In this document: in pieces, positions 26,525-37,377 of the stretch
Numbering within the stretch: position 1 is the first letter of the stretch
Layout of the letters: each line of letters starts with the position of its first letter
Origin: Lysobacterales bacterium
GTDB lineage: Bacteria > Pseudomonadota > Gammaproteobacteria > Xanthomonadales > Rhodanobacteraceae
DNA: 64,000 bases
Direction of reading: 5' to 3'
NCBI GenBank assembly: GCA_002632325.1
Contig: NSJK01000002.1
Coordinates: 1 to 64,000, forward strand
Notes under the pieces: generated by a model
What the model was told of the DNA's origin: nothing
Seen by the model: only the letters and a program-made list of their open reading frames with translations
Database searches by the model: none
Made by a program: the position numbers and the translations under genes

Positions 26525-28750
26525 CTATTGGCAGGGCGGGCTGAAGGCATCCGCTGGCGGGATGCTCACGCTGGTCACCAAAGGCGCGATGCCTTGGGTG
26601 GTGAACGTGCAACTTGCGGTGGTGTCGGCCGGACCCGTAATCGTGAATTCGGCGACGCCACTCGCGTCGGTCGTCACGCTTGCGGGCGAAGCCGTGGCGC
26701 CACTGCACGTGGCTGCGATCACCACGCCACCGGCAGCCGAGCCATCGGTCGCGAAAGCCCTGATCGACAGATCCACAACCGGCGTGTTGCCCGCGGCACA
26801 ACGACGATACTGGCCTGCCAGTGACAGGAACGACACCTGCACCACGATATCAACCTTGGCAGTCGCACCGCCGACGCTGAAGACGACCTGACCAGAGACG
26901 CTGCCAGAGGCAGCGGCAGGTACGCCGCTGCTCGTGACGATTGCGTCGACACAACCGTCGGGGCCCGTCACATTGTCAAGCGAACCCGACATGCCGTTGC
27001 CGTCCACCTGACCGGTACCACCACCGAGGGTCATCAGGAAATTGATATTGATGCCCTGAATCGGCGAGTTGTTCGCATCCATCAGGCAAACGGTCACGGG
27101 AACGGTTCTGTTGCCAGGAATCGGAGACGGGAACGCCACCAGTGTGGCAGGAGCAATACCCGGATACACAAGTTGCACCGCATCCGTCACGCGGCGTGCG
27201 CCGCCCGTAACTCGGTCGAAGCCATCACCTTGCGCCCACATTGCGACCCGGTGTCCAAGGGTCGACACCGTGTAAGTCAATTGTGCAGTCGCCACACCCA
27301 GATCATTGGTCGAGGCAGATGCGGTGATGTTGCCATGCTGACTGCGGCCGATGATGTAGGGCAACACCGGACCATAGTCGACGAGCGTCCCCGTTGTGTC
27401 GTTGCGATTGAACTTCGACGCCGTTGTCAAATTCGTCGCGCTGACGACAGTCTGTACGGAAACCGCACTCTCGAGATCTTCATTGCCCTGAGGTGCGCCA
27501 TGCTGGGTCTTGCCCCACACGACAAGGGCGTCGCCCGGGCCGGCGCCACCACCCGCGGTCGTGAAGTGACCGGTCGGCGCAGTGAAGGTGGTGCCACCTT
27601 CCTGCGGATTGCCATCACCGCCGGCAAGCAGGAACTGGTTCGCGGTGACACCCGAATTGAACGCACCGACCGGCTCATCGATCGAACCGAAATGAATCAG
27701 GGTTCCCGGAATGACCGGATTGCCTTGGCGATCGGTTCCGAGCGCGCTCACGATCAGACTGTACGTTCCATCGGGTGCCGAGTTGGTTCCAGCAACGTCC
27801 CCGCCAACGCCGTTTTCGATGATCGCATCCACATTGGGCGAGGTGATCTTGACGCTGTAGAGCTTGCCGTCTGAAACCACCAAACCGATCGTGCTCGTCA
27901 CACCATCCTGGATGCCGTTAGAGACGTTGTTGTCTGCGCGGTCGACTGTCGCGCGCACCTGAATCGCACCCTGCGGGGTGTTCTCAGCCGCCTGGAACGA
28001 CACATTCGCAAGACCATGCACGGTATGGGAATTGACCTTGAGACCACTGACCGGACCGCTGGTCGAATTGGTGCTCAAAATTGCGCCACCGGGCGCACCT
28101 ACGATTTCATACTGGATGTTGTCGGCGTTGTTCGGATCGGGAACCAGCTGATCGCCGCCATCACGAACCGTCGCCGACACCTGCACCGAATTGCGTCCGC
28201 CCGAACTCGGCAGATAGACCGCATTGGAGTTCGTCGCCAAGGCGATCTGTGTCGGCATCTGGCCGACACCACTGGTGACCGTGAACTTCAGGGTATTGCT
28301 GATCGTGCGTTGCGTGGTCGGGTCGATCGTGGACGCGGTCACCGTCGCGGTGCCCGCAATGTCCATCGCATTCACCCATGCCGTGGCCACACCATTGGTG
28401 GCCTTGATCGTAAACGTTCCCCAGAGCTGGTCGAAGTTTTCGTTGCCCTCCTGAACCAGGAAGGACAGCGCCGCCACATTGACCGGCGAGATGCTGATGC
28501 TGACATCCTTGCCCACCATCAGCGTGCCGTCGGCATTGCGCGACGTGATGGTGATTTCAGCCTGATTGGGTCCGTGCTGGCTCGGGAGATAGCCACCAAC
28601 GTTCGTGGGCAACGTCGTGGTTGTGGCCACAATCTCGATCTTGCCGCTGACCGGCGATGTAGTCGAGCCACCATCGCCGCCGCCGCCGCCGCAGCTGCTC
28701 AATGCAAGGGTGGCAACCACCAGCCCCAAAGCCTTGCCGAAAAATTTCAT
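26525..28750 (-). CDS. Ig-like-domain lipoprotein
   Basis: A 741-residue protein with a lipoprotein signal peptide (GKALGLVVATLALSSC; lipobox LSSC), then a Gly-rich spacer. The rest is a series of Big/Ig-like beta domains with recurring 'A.VTASTIDPTTQRTISN', 'VSATVRDGGDQLVPDP' and 'DASGVAEFTITGPADTTA' type strands, as in intimin/invasin-like or Big_1-containing surface lipoproteins. The start is set by the signal peptide. It begins 70 bp after the pilQ stop on the same strand with no terminator between, so it may be read from the pil transcript. Function is unknown; an adhesive or structural surface role is only a guess. Confidence 0.83.
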   Translation of the reverse strand: MKFFGKALGLVVATLALSSCGGGGGDGGSTTSPVSGKIEIVATTTTLPTNVGGYLPSQHGPNQAEITITSRNADGTLMVGKDVSISISPVNVAALSFLVQEGNENFDQLWGTFTIKATNGVATAWVNAMDIAGTATVTASTIDPTTQRTISNTLKFTVTSGVGQMPTQIALATNSNAVYLPSSGGRNSVQVSATVRDGGDQLVPDPNNADNIQYEIVGAPGGAILSTNSTSGPVSGLKVNSHTVHGLANVSFQAAENTPQGAIQVRATVDRADNNVSNGIQDGVTSTIGLVVSDGKLYSVKITSPNVDAIIENGVGGDVAGTNSAPDGTYSLIVSALGTDRQGNPVIPGTLIHFGSIDEPVGAFNSGVTANQFLLAGGDGNPQEGGTTFTAPTGHFTTAGGGAGPGDALVVWGKTQHGAPQGNEDLESAVSVQTVVSATNLTTASKFNRNDTTGTLVDYGPVLPYIIGRSQHGNITASASTNDLGVATAQLTYTVSTLGHRVAMWAQGDGFDRVTGGARRVTDAVQLVYPGIAPATLVAFPSPIPGNRTVPVTVCLMDANNSPIQGININFLMTLGGGTGQVDGNGMSGSLDNVTGPDGCVDAIVTSSGVPAAASGSVSGQVVFSVGGATAKVDIVVQVSFLSLAGQYRRCAAGNTPVVDLSIRAFATDGSAAGGVVIAATCSGATASPASVTTDASGVAEFTITGPADTTASCTFTTQGIAPLVTSVSIPPADAFSPPCQ

Positions 28751-28820
28751 GTGCTGTCTCCGTTCCTGCAAATTCGGGCGCGCTGCGCGCGATGTGGATT
28801 GATCGCCGTCCAAGGCGCGC

Positions 28821-31115
28821 TCACTTCAGATTGTCGCTGAGAATGCGGGGCGTTACGAAGATCAAGAGTTCCGCGCGCGTGTCGGAACGCGCGGTGTTCT
28901 TGAACAAGTTGCCAATGAACGGCACGTCGCCCAGCATCGGTACTTTGTTGATCTTGTCGGACTTGTTGACCTCGTAGACACCACCGAGCACGACGGTCTG
29001 GCCATTGTCGACCAACACCTCGGTGCTGACTTCCCGCTTGTCGACGGTCGGCACGGAACCACCGCCTGGAATATCCACAAAGCCCGAAACCGAATCCTTC
29101 TTCACGTTGAGATTGAGCACGACGCGGTCGTCCGCCGTGATCGTCGGCGTAACCTTGAGCTCGAGATCCGCTTCCTTGAAGGCAACCGTCGGCACGGCGA
29201 CACCGCCTGCCGCGGCGCCACCCGAGTACTGCAGGTACCCGACTTCGACACCCTGCTTGATGCTGGCTTCGCGCTGGTTGGCGGTGATCACCTTGGGCGA
29301 TGAGATCACTTCACCGCGCCCCTCGGTCTGCGCTGCCGAGAGTTCCAGATCGAGCAAATAATCTGCTCCCAGGATTGCGAGGCCGAAAGCACCCGCGCGG
29401 TTGGCAGCAGGCAAATTCACGTTGAGGCGATTGGCCAGAGTCGGCACCAGCAGCCCGCCGCCGATCTGCGATGGCGCCGTGTTGGGCATGCCACGACCCG
29501 GACCGTTGAAACGGTTGTTGAGCACGACATTACTCATCTGATCCGTGCCGGCAACAGTGCCGGCGGTACTGACGACGTTGCCGTTGTGATCCTCATAACC
29601 GCCGCTGATACCGAACTTCGCACCAAGTTCACGGGCAAAGCTGTCGGTCGCGATCACGATGCGCGATTCGATCAGCACCTGCTGCACCGGACGGTCGAGC
29701 ACCGCGATGAGTTGGCGGACCTCCTGGATTTTCGAAGGGATGTCGCTGACCAACAAGGTATTGGTGCGGTCGTCAAAGGAGACGCTGCCGCGCGCCGACA
29801 GGAAGCCGCGCGTATCCAAGGCACCCCCACCGGACTGCGCCTGGCCACCCGCCTGATTGGTCTGCGTGTCCTTGGTCAGGAGCGCCGCAATGTCCTTGGC
29901 CTTGCCATAGCTGATCGGAATGTAGTCGGTTACGAGCTCTTCCTTGGTCTCCATCTTGAGGCGCGCATCGGCAATCGCTTCCTCGCGTTCGGCGATTTCC
30001 TTCTGCGGCGCAACCCAAATCACGTTGCCGCGCTGGCGCTTGTCGAGCCCCTTGGCCTGCAGCACGATATCGAGCGCTTGATCCCAGGGGACGTTGATGA
30101 GGCGCAGCGTGACATTACCCTGCACGCTGTCGGCGACGACGATATTGAGGTCGGACACGTCGGCGATCAGCTGCAGCACCGAGCGGGTCGGAATGTCCTG
30201 GAAATTGAAGGTGACGCGGCTGCCGTTGTACTCGGGCTGCGCATTCTTCCCACGCGCCTTGACGTCGTCCTTCTTGGGCGCAACTTCGACGACGTATTCA
30301 TCGCCGCTCTGATAGGCAAGCTCCTGATACGGAGCCTTGGCCACGATTTCGATGCGCGCGCCAGTACCGCGCGCCTTGGTGTCGATCGATTGCACGGGAG
30401 TCGCAAAATCGAGCACGTCAAGATGGCGCGCCTGGTTTGCTGGCACCTGGACGTTCATGAGTTCGAGCGCGATGTTGCCGGCTTCGCGCTTGAGATTGAC
30501 CGCAGCGCCCGGGCCATTGAAACGCACGATTACCCGACCTTCGCCATTCTTGCCGCGGCGGAAGTCGATATTGGAAATCTCGAGTGCGGCTGCGTGGGTC
30601 ACGGACTTGGTCGGATCCGCCTTGGCGGCGGCGGCCGCAGCCGTCGAACTGCCGATCACGCCACTGTTGATCGACACCACGATGTTGTTGCCATTGATGC
30701 GGGTGTCATAGCCCGCCGCGCGGAACAGATCGACGACGACGCGCGTACGTCCGCCAGCTTCGAGCGCTGACACCGACGATGCCGCACCCGTGCCAATCTC
30801 GACACGTCGCTTGGCAAAGGCATTGCGCGTGTCTGCGAAATCCAGAGCGATGCTCGGCGGAGTCTCCGTCGCAAACGCCTGTGGCGCGACGGCTGGACCG
30901 TCGAACTTGAGCGTCACCTCGACCTTGCCGCCCGGCAGCGCGGTATAGGAAATGTCCCGAAGTACGTTCTCTGCCTGTGCCTGGCTGGCGATTGCCGGTC
31001 CGAGCAGGGACATCGCCGCGAGCACGAACAGGCGTGCCCAGCGATTGATGGGGCGGCACCCCGGAGTGGCAACGGATGTCTTGGTCATTTTTTTCGTCCC
31101 CGATGATTCGATCAT
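28821..31115 (-). CDS. pilQ: Type IV pilus secretin PilQ
   Basis: A 764-residue secretin. After the signal peptide (ARLFVLAAMSLLGPAIASQAQA) come two AMIN domains ('DISYTALPGGKVEVTLKFDG', 'NIDFRRGKNGEGRVIVRF'), an STN/N0 domain ('VTFNFQDIPTRSVLQLIADVSDLNIVV'), N1, and the secretin domain ending 'LLIFVTPRIL'. It forms the outer-membrane pore for the pilus. The first ATG at 31115 overlaps the pilP stop (ATGA); a second ATG at 31088 has GGGGACG upstream and is an alternative start. Confidence 0.96.
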   Translation of the reverse strand: MIESSGTKKMTKTSVATPGCRPINRWARLFVLAAMSLLGPAIASQAQAENVLRDISYTALPGGKVEVTLKFDGPAVAPQAFATETPPSIALDFADTRNAFAKRRVEIGTGAASSVSALEAGGRTRVVVDLFRAAGYDTRINGNNIVVSINSGVIGSSTAAAAAAKADPTKSVTHAAALEISNIDFRRGKNGEGRVIVRFNGPGAAVNLKREAGNIALELMNVQVPANQARHLDVLDFATPVQSIDTKARGTGARIEIVAKAPYQELAYQSGDEYVVEVAPKKDDVKARGKNAQPEYNGSRVTFNFQDIPTRSVLQLIADVSDLNIVVADSVQGNVTLRLINVPWDQALDIVLQAKGLDKRQRGNVIWVAPQKEIAEREEAIADARLKMETKEELVTDYIPISYGKAKDIAALLTKDTQTNQAGGQAQSGGGALDTRGFLSARGSVSFDDRTNTLLVSDIPSKIQEVRQLIAVLDRPVQQVLIESRIVIATDSFARELGAKFGISGGYEDHNGNVVSTAGTVAGTDQMSNVVLNNRFNGPGRGMPNTAPSQIGGGLLVPTLANRLNVNLPAANRAGAFGLAILGADYLLDLELSAAQTEGRGEVISSPKVITANQREASIKQGVEVGYLQYSGGAAAGGVAVPTVAFKEADLELKVTPTITADDRVVLNLNVKKDSVSGFVDIPGGGSVPTVDKREVSTEVLVDNGQTVVLGGVYEVNKSDKINKVPMLGDVPFIGNLFKNTARSDTRAELLIFVTPRILSDNLK

Positions 31116-31642
31116 GGCTTGGACTCGCCGAGTGCGATGGTGGCCTGTCGTTCCATCCAGCCACCGGCACCGTTGGGCACCAGTTCGACCAGATCGATGT
31201 GGTCTTCCTCGATGGCCTTGACGTGGCCATAGTTCTGGCCGAGGTAATTGCCGACGCGGACACGATGCACGACACCATCAGGGTCGCGCACGAGGCCTTC
31301 CATGGTCTTGCCGATGCCGAGCGTTCCCGACATCTTCAGGCCGTCGAGCGGAAACGACTCCAATGGCTCGCGTGGACGGTTCTGATCCGGATGCGGCCCC
31401 TGCGCATTGGCCTGCTCCTGCTCCTGGAGACTGGGCCCGAAGGGGTCGCGCAAATCCTGGTCCTTGTAGATGTAGGCTTCGAAGGTCTTGATCACCGGCA
31501 AGGGCGCGAGCGGGGCGCCCTTCTTGGCCTTCTCGCGGTTGACCCATTGCTGCACGCTCTCGGTGGGCGTGCAGCCCTGCAGCAGCAGAATCGAAATCAC
31601 GATGGCCGCGACCGAGGCGTGATGAACTCTGAGACGGCTCAT
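31112..31642 (-). CDS. pilP: Type IV pilus lipoprotein PilP
   Basis: A 176-residue lipoprotein (AAIVISILLLQGC; lipobox LLQGC) with the PilP signature 'YKDQDLRDPFGPS' and the C-terminal beta domain 'GTLGIGKTMEGLVRDPDGVVHRVRVGNYLGQNYGHV'. It links the PilN/PilO inner-membrane pair to PilQ. The start is one base after the pilO stop (TGA-G-ATG), and the end overlaps pilQ by 4 bp. Confidence 0.95.
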   Translation of the reverse strand: MSRLRVHHASVAAIVISILLLQGCTPTESVQQWVNREKAKKGAPLAPLPVIKTFEAYIYKDQDLRDPFGPSLQEQEQANAQGPHPDQNRPREPLESFPLDGLKMSGTLGIGKTMEGLVRDPDGVVHRVRVGNYLGQNYGHVKAIEEDHIDLVELVPNGAGGWMERQATIALGESKP

Positions 31643-31643
31643 C

Positions 31644-32339
31644 TCACGCACCTCCCTTCTTCGGTTGGGCGGGCGGCGGCGTCTTGCCCTTTTGCGGATT
31701 CTTCGCCGCTTGCACTGCCGCAGCCTCTTCATCATCGAGGTAACGATAGGTCTTGACCGTACCTTCGAGTATCAGCAACCCGCTCGCGCCTGCCTTCTTG
31801 GCATCGGCACCGCTGGCCGGCTTGAGCGAGACATCGTGCATGGTCAGGATCACCACGCGCGGCAGCGACGCCACATTGCTGATGAAGGTACCGAACTGGT
31901 GATAGGTGCCGAGCATGCGCAACTGGATCGGCTTTTCAGCGTAGAAATCCTTCATCACCTCGGCGCCGGGCTGGAACAGCTCGGTCTCGATGCCTGCACT
32001 GAGCGCCGCCTGGGTAATGTTGTTGAGCAGTTCCGGCATTTCGGTCTTGCTCGGCAGCTGACGCAGCATCGTCTGCAGCATTTCCTGCATGTCCGCCAGC
32101 TGCTTGCGATACGGCTCGAGGTTCACCACCTTGGCCTGATCGGTGGCGAACTCGCGTTGCAGGGTGATTTCCTGCGCGCGCGCCGTTTCCAGTTCTTCCT
32201 GCTGCGCCCGGATCTTGAACCACCATCCGAGGAACAGGATCACGACCACGATCAGGATGGCAAAGAAGGCCTTTACACCTGCCGACCAGCCACCGATGTT
32301 GTTGCGGTCGAGATTGCGCAGATCGTCGAGGAAGCTCAT
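31644..32339 (-). CDS. pilO: Type IV pilus alignment protein PilO
   Basis: A 231-residue protein with one membrane helix (AFFAILIVVVILFLGWWF), a periplasmic coiled coil ('EELETARAQEITLQREFATDQAKV') and a ferredoxin-like domain ('SAGIETELFQPG', 'LRMLGTYHQFGTFISNVASLPRVV'). It forms a heterodimer with PilN. The start overlaps pilN by 4 bp (ATGA). Confidence 0.95.
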   Translation of the reverse strand: MSFLDDLRNLDRNNIGGWSAGVKAFFAILIVVVILFLGWWFKIRAQQEELETARAQEITLQREFATDQAKVVNLEPYRKQLADMQEMLQTMLRQLPSKTEMPELLNNITQAALSAGIETELFQPGAEVMKDFYAEKPIQLRMLGTYHQFGTFISNVASLPRVVILTMHDVSLKPASGADAKKAGASGLLILEGTVKTYRYLDDEEAAAVQAAKNPQKGKTPPPAQPKKGGA

Positions 32340-32982
32340 TTCTTCTCCCCCGTTGGCTTGGTCGCAGGAGTACTGGTTGCCGGCGCGGCGGAAGCGCTTG
32401 CGCCACCTTCCTGCGCCTTCTGCTGTTCTTCCGGCTTGCGCAGTTTCACGTCCATGGAGAATTGGTATGGAAGTTTCTTGTCGCCATCCTTCTTGTCGGA
32501 CGTGATCTCGGTCTTCTTCAGATCCGAGTGACCCAGCCACGGCGACAGGTCGATATTGTGCAGATACGTCGCCACACGCTGGTTCGATTCGGAATTGCCT
32601 TCGAGCGTGATGGTGTCACCGACCTGTTTCATCGTGGTCAGGCGTGCGCCGTCGGGAATCGTCTTCACCAGCTCATCGAACAGGTGCACCATCTGCGAAC
32701 GGTTGGACTGCAACTGCTCGATGATGTCCTTGCGCGTGATCAGGTCGGCGCGCGTCTTGTCGAGCTCCTCGATCTCGTGGATCTTTTCCTTGAGCGAGGC
32801 GATTTCCTTCTTGAGGTAATCGTTGCGAGCCTGTTGGTCGTCGATGACGTATTGCACCCACATCATCGCGACGAAGAACACCAGCAAGGCACCGACCGCG
32901 GCCGATACCAGCATCATGTAGAACTCGCGCTCGCGTTGCTTGCGCCGCTCGGCTCGCCAGGGCAGGAGGTTGATGTTGGCCA

Positions 32983-32983
<1 letters not shown>
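32336..32983 (-). CDS. pilN: Type IV pilus assembly protein PilN
   Basis: A 215-residue protein starting with the conserved PilM-binding motif INLLPWR, then one membrane helix (LVSAAVGALLVFFVAMMWV), a coiled coil and a ferredoxin-like domain; the C-terminal tail is rich in Ala, Pro, Thr and Lys. The start shares one base with the pilM stop (TGATG). Confidence 0.95.
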
Positions 32984-34065
<1,082 letters not shown>

Positions 34066-34090
34066 TTACGAGCGAAAGATGCGCGACTAC

Positions 34091-34119
34091 ATTAAATGCA
34101 AGGATTAACGAAAATTCAA
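34091..34119 (-). promoter_or_regulatory. Predicted sigma-70-type promoter of pilMNOPQ
   Basis: On the minus strand, TTGAAT (34114-34119) and TTTAAT (34091-34096) are separated by 17 bp. The expected transcript start is about 43 bases upstream of the pilM GTG. Confidence 0.6.
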
Positions 34120-34266
34120 TGGCTGTCCAGTCTCCCCCCGAAAATTTTCCCCGAAGGGGGTCCAAACCGGGGGGCGGCCAGCCCCAAAACGGCCAGAAAA
34201 CCCGTATACGCTCTATACTCGGGGACTTACAGCACAAACCTTGACCATCATCACAAGTTTCGTCGA

Positions 34267-36723
34267 ATGAGACTCTTTCTGCGCCTGCTGCGCTACGCGG
34301 CCTACCTCGCGGTGGCCGGAATCCTGATCGGAGCGGCGGCCCTGGGCACCGCCTATTGGCTGATTTCTCCCCGCCTCCCATCGGTTGAAGTCCTCAAGGA
34401 CGTTCGCCTGCAGGTGCCGATGCGCGTGGAAAGCGCCGACGGCAAGCTGATCGCCCTGTTCGGTGAAACCAAGCGCACGCCGGTGCGCATCGAAGAGGTC
34501 CCGGCGCAGCTCAAGAATGCATTCCTGGCCGCCGAAGACGCCGACTTCTACAACCACAGCGGCATCGACCTCGGCGGCATCCTGCGCGCGGTATGGCTGA
34601 CCGTGACCACCGGCAGCAAGCACGTCGCCGGCGGCAGCACGATCACACAGCAGGTCGCGCGCATGTTCTTCCTCAGCCCCGAGGTCAGCTACACACGCAA
34701 GCTTGCCGAGATTTTCCTCGCCTTCCGCATCGAGAATGCGCTCAGCAAGGACGAGATCCTCGCCCTCTATCTCAACAAGAGCTTCTTCGGCCACCGTTCC
34801 TACGGTATTGCTGCTGCTGCCGAGTTCTACTACGGCAAGACGCTCGATCAGCTCACGCTGGCCGAATGCGCGATGCTCGCGTCGATCCCCAAGTTCCCGT
34901 CCACCGGCAACCCGCTCAGTCGCCCCGAACGTGCGAAGGAGCGTCGTGCCTACGTGCTCGGCCGCATGCTCGACAACAAGTTCATCGACAGGCCCTCCTA
35001 CGATGCCGCGATGGCCGCGCCCGACAACGCGCAGCCGCACGAGCCGCCGGTCGAAGTCGACGCGGCCTACTTCGCCGAACTGGTTCGCCTGGAAGTCATG
35101 GATCGACTGGGCAACAGCGCGCTCACCGATGGCTACCGCGTGCGCACCACCCTCGACGCGGGATTCCAGGAAGCCGCCAACACAGCGCTACGCAATGGCC
35201 TCATGGTCTACGATCAGCGCCACGGCTTCCGCGGCGCCGAGGGGCATGTCGAAATCCCTGTCAATGCAGGCACCGCGCAATGGAACGAATTGCTTGCGCC
35301 GTGGCGCACGGTGGCCGGACTCGTGCCCGCCCTGGTTCTGTCGAGCGATGCGAATTCCGCGACCCTCTACCTCGCGGACGGCCAGAACGTCCTGCTTGGC
35401 AGCGAAGCCGTGCAATGGGCACGCCGCTATCAGGACGAAGATCATCGCGGTCCCGTGCCCAAGATCGTCGCCGATGCACTCAAGCCCGGCGATGTCGTGC
35501 GTGTGGCCCGCGACAGCAAGGGTGAGTGGACGCTGTCGCAACTGCCGACCGCCGAAGCGGCGCTGGTCGCGCTGCGTCCCGATGATGGCGCAGTGGTGAG
35601 CCTGGTCGGTGGCTTCAGTTTCGCCCGCAGCAAGTTCAATCGCGCCACGCAATCGGCACGTCAGCCGGGCTCGGGCTTCAAGCCGTTCATCTACTCGGCG
35701 GCATTCGAGCGCGGCTTCACGCCGGCTTCGGTGGTCAACGATGCACCGGTATCGTTCCCCGACCCCTCACGCCCTGACGGCGTTTGGACACCGAAGAACG
35801 ATGACGACACCTTTCAGGGACCGATCCGCCTGCGCGAGGCGCTGGCGAAATCGGTCAACCTCGTCTCGGTGCGGCTGCTCGATGCGATCGGCGTGCGCTA
35901 TGCACATGAATACATGACACGCTTCGGTTTCACGCCCGAACAGATTCCGCAGAGTCTGTCCATGGCACTGGGATCGGCAGCGGTGGCGCCGATGGCGATG
36001 GCACGCGGCTATGCGGTATTTGCCAACGGCGGTTACCTGGTCGATCCCTACCTCGTCACCGAGATCATCGATCGCGATGGCAAGACGGTCTATCGCGCCG
36101 AACCTGCGGTCGTCTGTCGCACCTGCCCGGATCATTCCGTTGCCCCGACCGCCACTGCTACGGCGTCGGCATCATCTGGCGCGGCCAGTCCGCTGAGCAC
36201 CACCGCTGCACCGAGCGATGGCGCTGCGCATACCGCCGCCCGTGCCATCGATCCGCGCAATGCCTATCTGGTGACCTCGCTGATGCGCGACGTGATCCGT
36301 CGCGGCACCGGCTCGGCCGCACTCTCGCTCAAGCGCAATGATCTGGCCGGCAAGACCGGCACCACCAACGATCATCGCGATGCCTGGTTCAGCGGCTTCA
36401 ATGCCGCGCTGGTGGTGAGTTGCTGGGTCGGCTTCGACGACTTCAGCTCGCTCGGACGCGGCGAATTCGGCGCCAAGGCCGCGCTGCCAATCTGGATCGA
36501 CTACATGCGCACCGCGCTCAAGGACGTGCCCGAACAAGCGTTCGACATGCCGCCTGGCGTCACCAAGGTTCGCATCGATCCTGCGACCGGCCTGCTGGCC
36601 GGGGCCGACGATCCGGGGGCAATCCTGGAAGTCATGAAGAACGAGGACGCGCAGCGCCTGGCGACCCAACCGCCACCCACCGACGAGGCCGCCAAGCAAC
36701 ACGAAGCCTACGACGTGTTCTGA
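34267..36723 (+). CDS. mrcA: Penicillin-binding protein 1A, bifunctional peptidoglycan synthase
   Basis: An 818-residue class A PBP. An N-terminal membrane helix (LAVAGILIGAAALGTAYWLI) is followed by the glycosyltransferase domain with 'AAEDADFYNHSGID' (catalytic Glu, about residue 89) and 'GGSTITQQVARM', an OB-like region, then the transpeptidase with SxxK in 'QPGSGFKPF' (about 468), SVN in 'AKSVNLVS' and KTGTT (about 695). It polymerises and cross-links peptidoglycan in the periplasm. A Ser/Thr/Ala-rich insert of about 40 residues after 'CRTCPDH' is a lineage-type linker. It is divergent from pilM, the usual arrangement in this group. Confidence 0.95.
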   Translation: MRLFLRLLRYAAYLAVAGILIGAAALGTAYWLISPRLPSVEVLKDVRLQVPMRVESADGKLIALFGETKRTPVRIEEVPAQLKNAFLAAEDADFYNHSGIDLGGILRAVWLTVTTGSKHVAGGSTITQQVARMFFLSPEVSYTRKLAEIFLAFRIENALSKDEILALYLNKSFFGHRSYGIAAAAEFYYGKTLDQLTLAECAMLASIPKFPSTGNPLSRPERAKERRAYVLGRMLDNKFIDRPSYDAAMAAPDNAQPHEPPVEVDAAYFAELVRLEVMDRLGNSALTDGYRVRTTLDAGFQEAANTALRNGLMVYDQRHGFRGAEGHVEIPVNAGTAQWNELLAPWRTVAGLVPALVLSSDANSATLYLADGQNVLLGSEAVQWARRYQDEDHRGPVPKIVADALKPGDVVRVARDSKGEWTLSQLPTAEAALVALRPDDGAVVSLVGGFSFARSKFNRATQSARQPGSGFKPFIYSAAFERGFTPASVVNDAPVSFPDPSRPDGVWTPKNDDDTFQGPIRLREALAKSVNLVSVRLLDAIGVRYAHEYMTRFGFTPEQIPQSLSMALGSAAVAPMAMARGYAVFANGGYLVDPYLVTEIIDRDGKTVYRAEPAVVCRTCPDHSVAPTATATASASSGAASPLSTTAAPSDGAAHTAARAIDPRNAYLVTSLMRDVIRRGTGSAALSLKRNDLAGKTGTTNDHRDAWFSGFNAALVVSCWVGFDDFSSLGRGEFGAKAALPIWIDYMRTALKDVPEQAFDMPPGVTKVRIDPATGLLAGADDPGAILEVMKNEDAQRLATQPPPTDEAAKQHEAYDVF

Positions 36724-37349
36724 TGTCCCGCGCACCGCGTCCGTCGCAACAGACCGGCTCGCAGCAGCGCTGGCGCGTGGCAGTCGAAGCCGCGCGTCTG
36801 ATCAGCGAACACGGCTTGCGCGATTACCGAATGGCCAAGGAAAAGGCCGCTGCCCAGTTGGGCCTGACCGATTCCAGAAGCCTGCCGAACAACAGCGAAG
36901 TCGAGCAGGCCCTGCGCGAACATCAGCGTCTGTTTGGCGGCGAAGGTCATGGGCGTCATCTGGATGAGCTGCGCAAGCAGGCGCATCAGGCGATGACCTT
37001 TCTGGCTGCCTTCGAACCGCGTCTGGTTGGCGCCGTCCTCGACGGCACCGCCGACCAGCACTCGGCGATTTGCCTGCAGTTGTACACCGACCAGCCGCAG
37101 GCGGTAATGGTCTTGCTCGACGAGCACGGCATCACCCACGAAGAGTCCTCGCGGCGACTGCGTCTGGATCACGTCACCAGCCGCGAATTTCCGGTGCTGC
37201 GCTTCATCGCCGGGGACACCGGCATCGATCTCACGGTGCTGCCTTACGACCTGCTGCGCCAGGCGCCGCTCGACCGGGTCACCGAAAAACCGATGCAACG
37301 CGCCACGCTGGCCATGCTCGACGGCCTGATTGGACGCACGTCCGACTGA
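36723..37349 (+). CDS. Conserved hypothetical protein downstream of mrcA
   Basis: A 208-residue soluble protein whose ATG overlaps the mrcA stop by one base (TGATG), so it is translationally coupled. The N-terminal half is helical ('AVEAARLISEHGLRDYRMAKEKAAAQLGL' and 'EVEQALREHQRLF'), and the C-terminal half has alternating strands ('LVGAVLDGTADQHSAICLQLYTDQPQAV', 'IDLTVLPYDLLRQAPL') suggestive of a nucleotidyltransferase-like fold, though no catalytic motif is certain. No function is assigned. Confidence 0.85.
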   Translation: MSRAPRPSQQTGSQQRWRVAVEAARLISEHGLRDYRMAKEKAAAQLGLTDSRSLPNNSEVEQALREHQRLFGGEGHGRHLDELRKQAHQAMTFLAAFEPRLVGAVLDGTADQHSAICLQLYTDQPQAVMVLLDEHGITHEESSRRLRLDHVTSREFPVLRFIAGDTGIDLTVLPYDLLRQAPLDRVTEKPMQRATLAMLDGLIGRTSD

Positions 37350-37377
37350 ATCCGTGAGCTCGAGGGCGACGCAGCGA

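Noticed and set aside
34191..34219. TATACT box as promoter for mrcA
   Set aside because: The -10 is good, but no acceptable -35 was found at 16-18 bp, so it is not listed as a feature.
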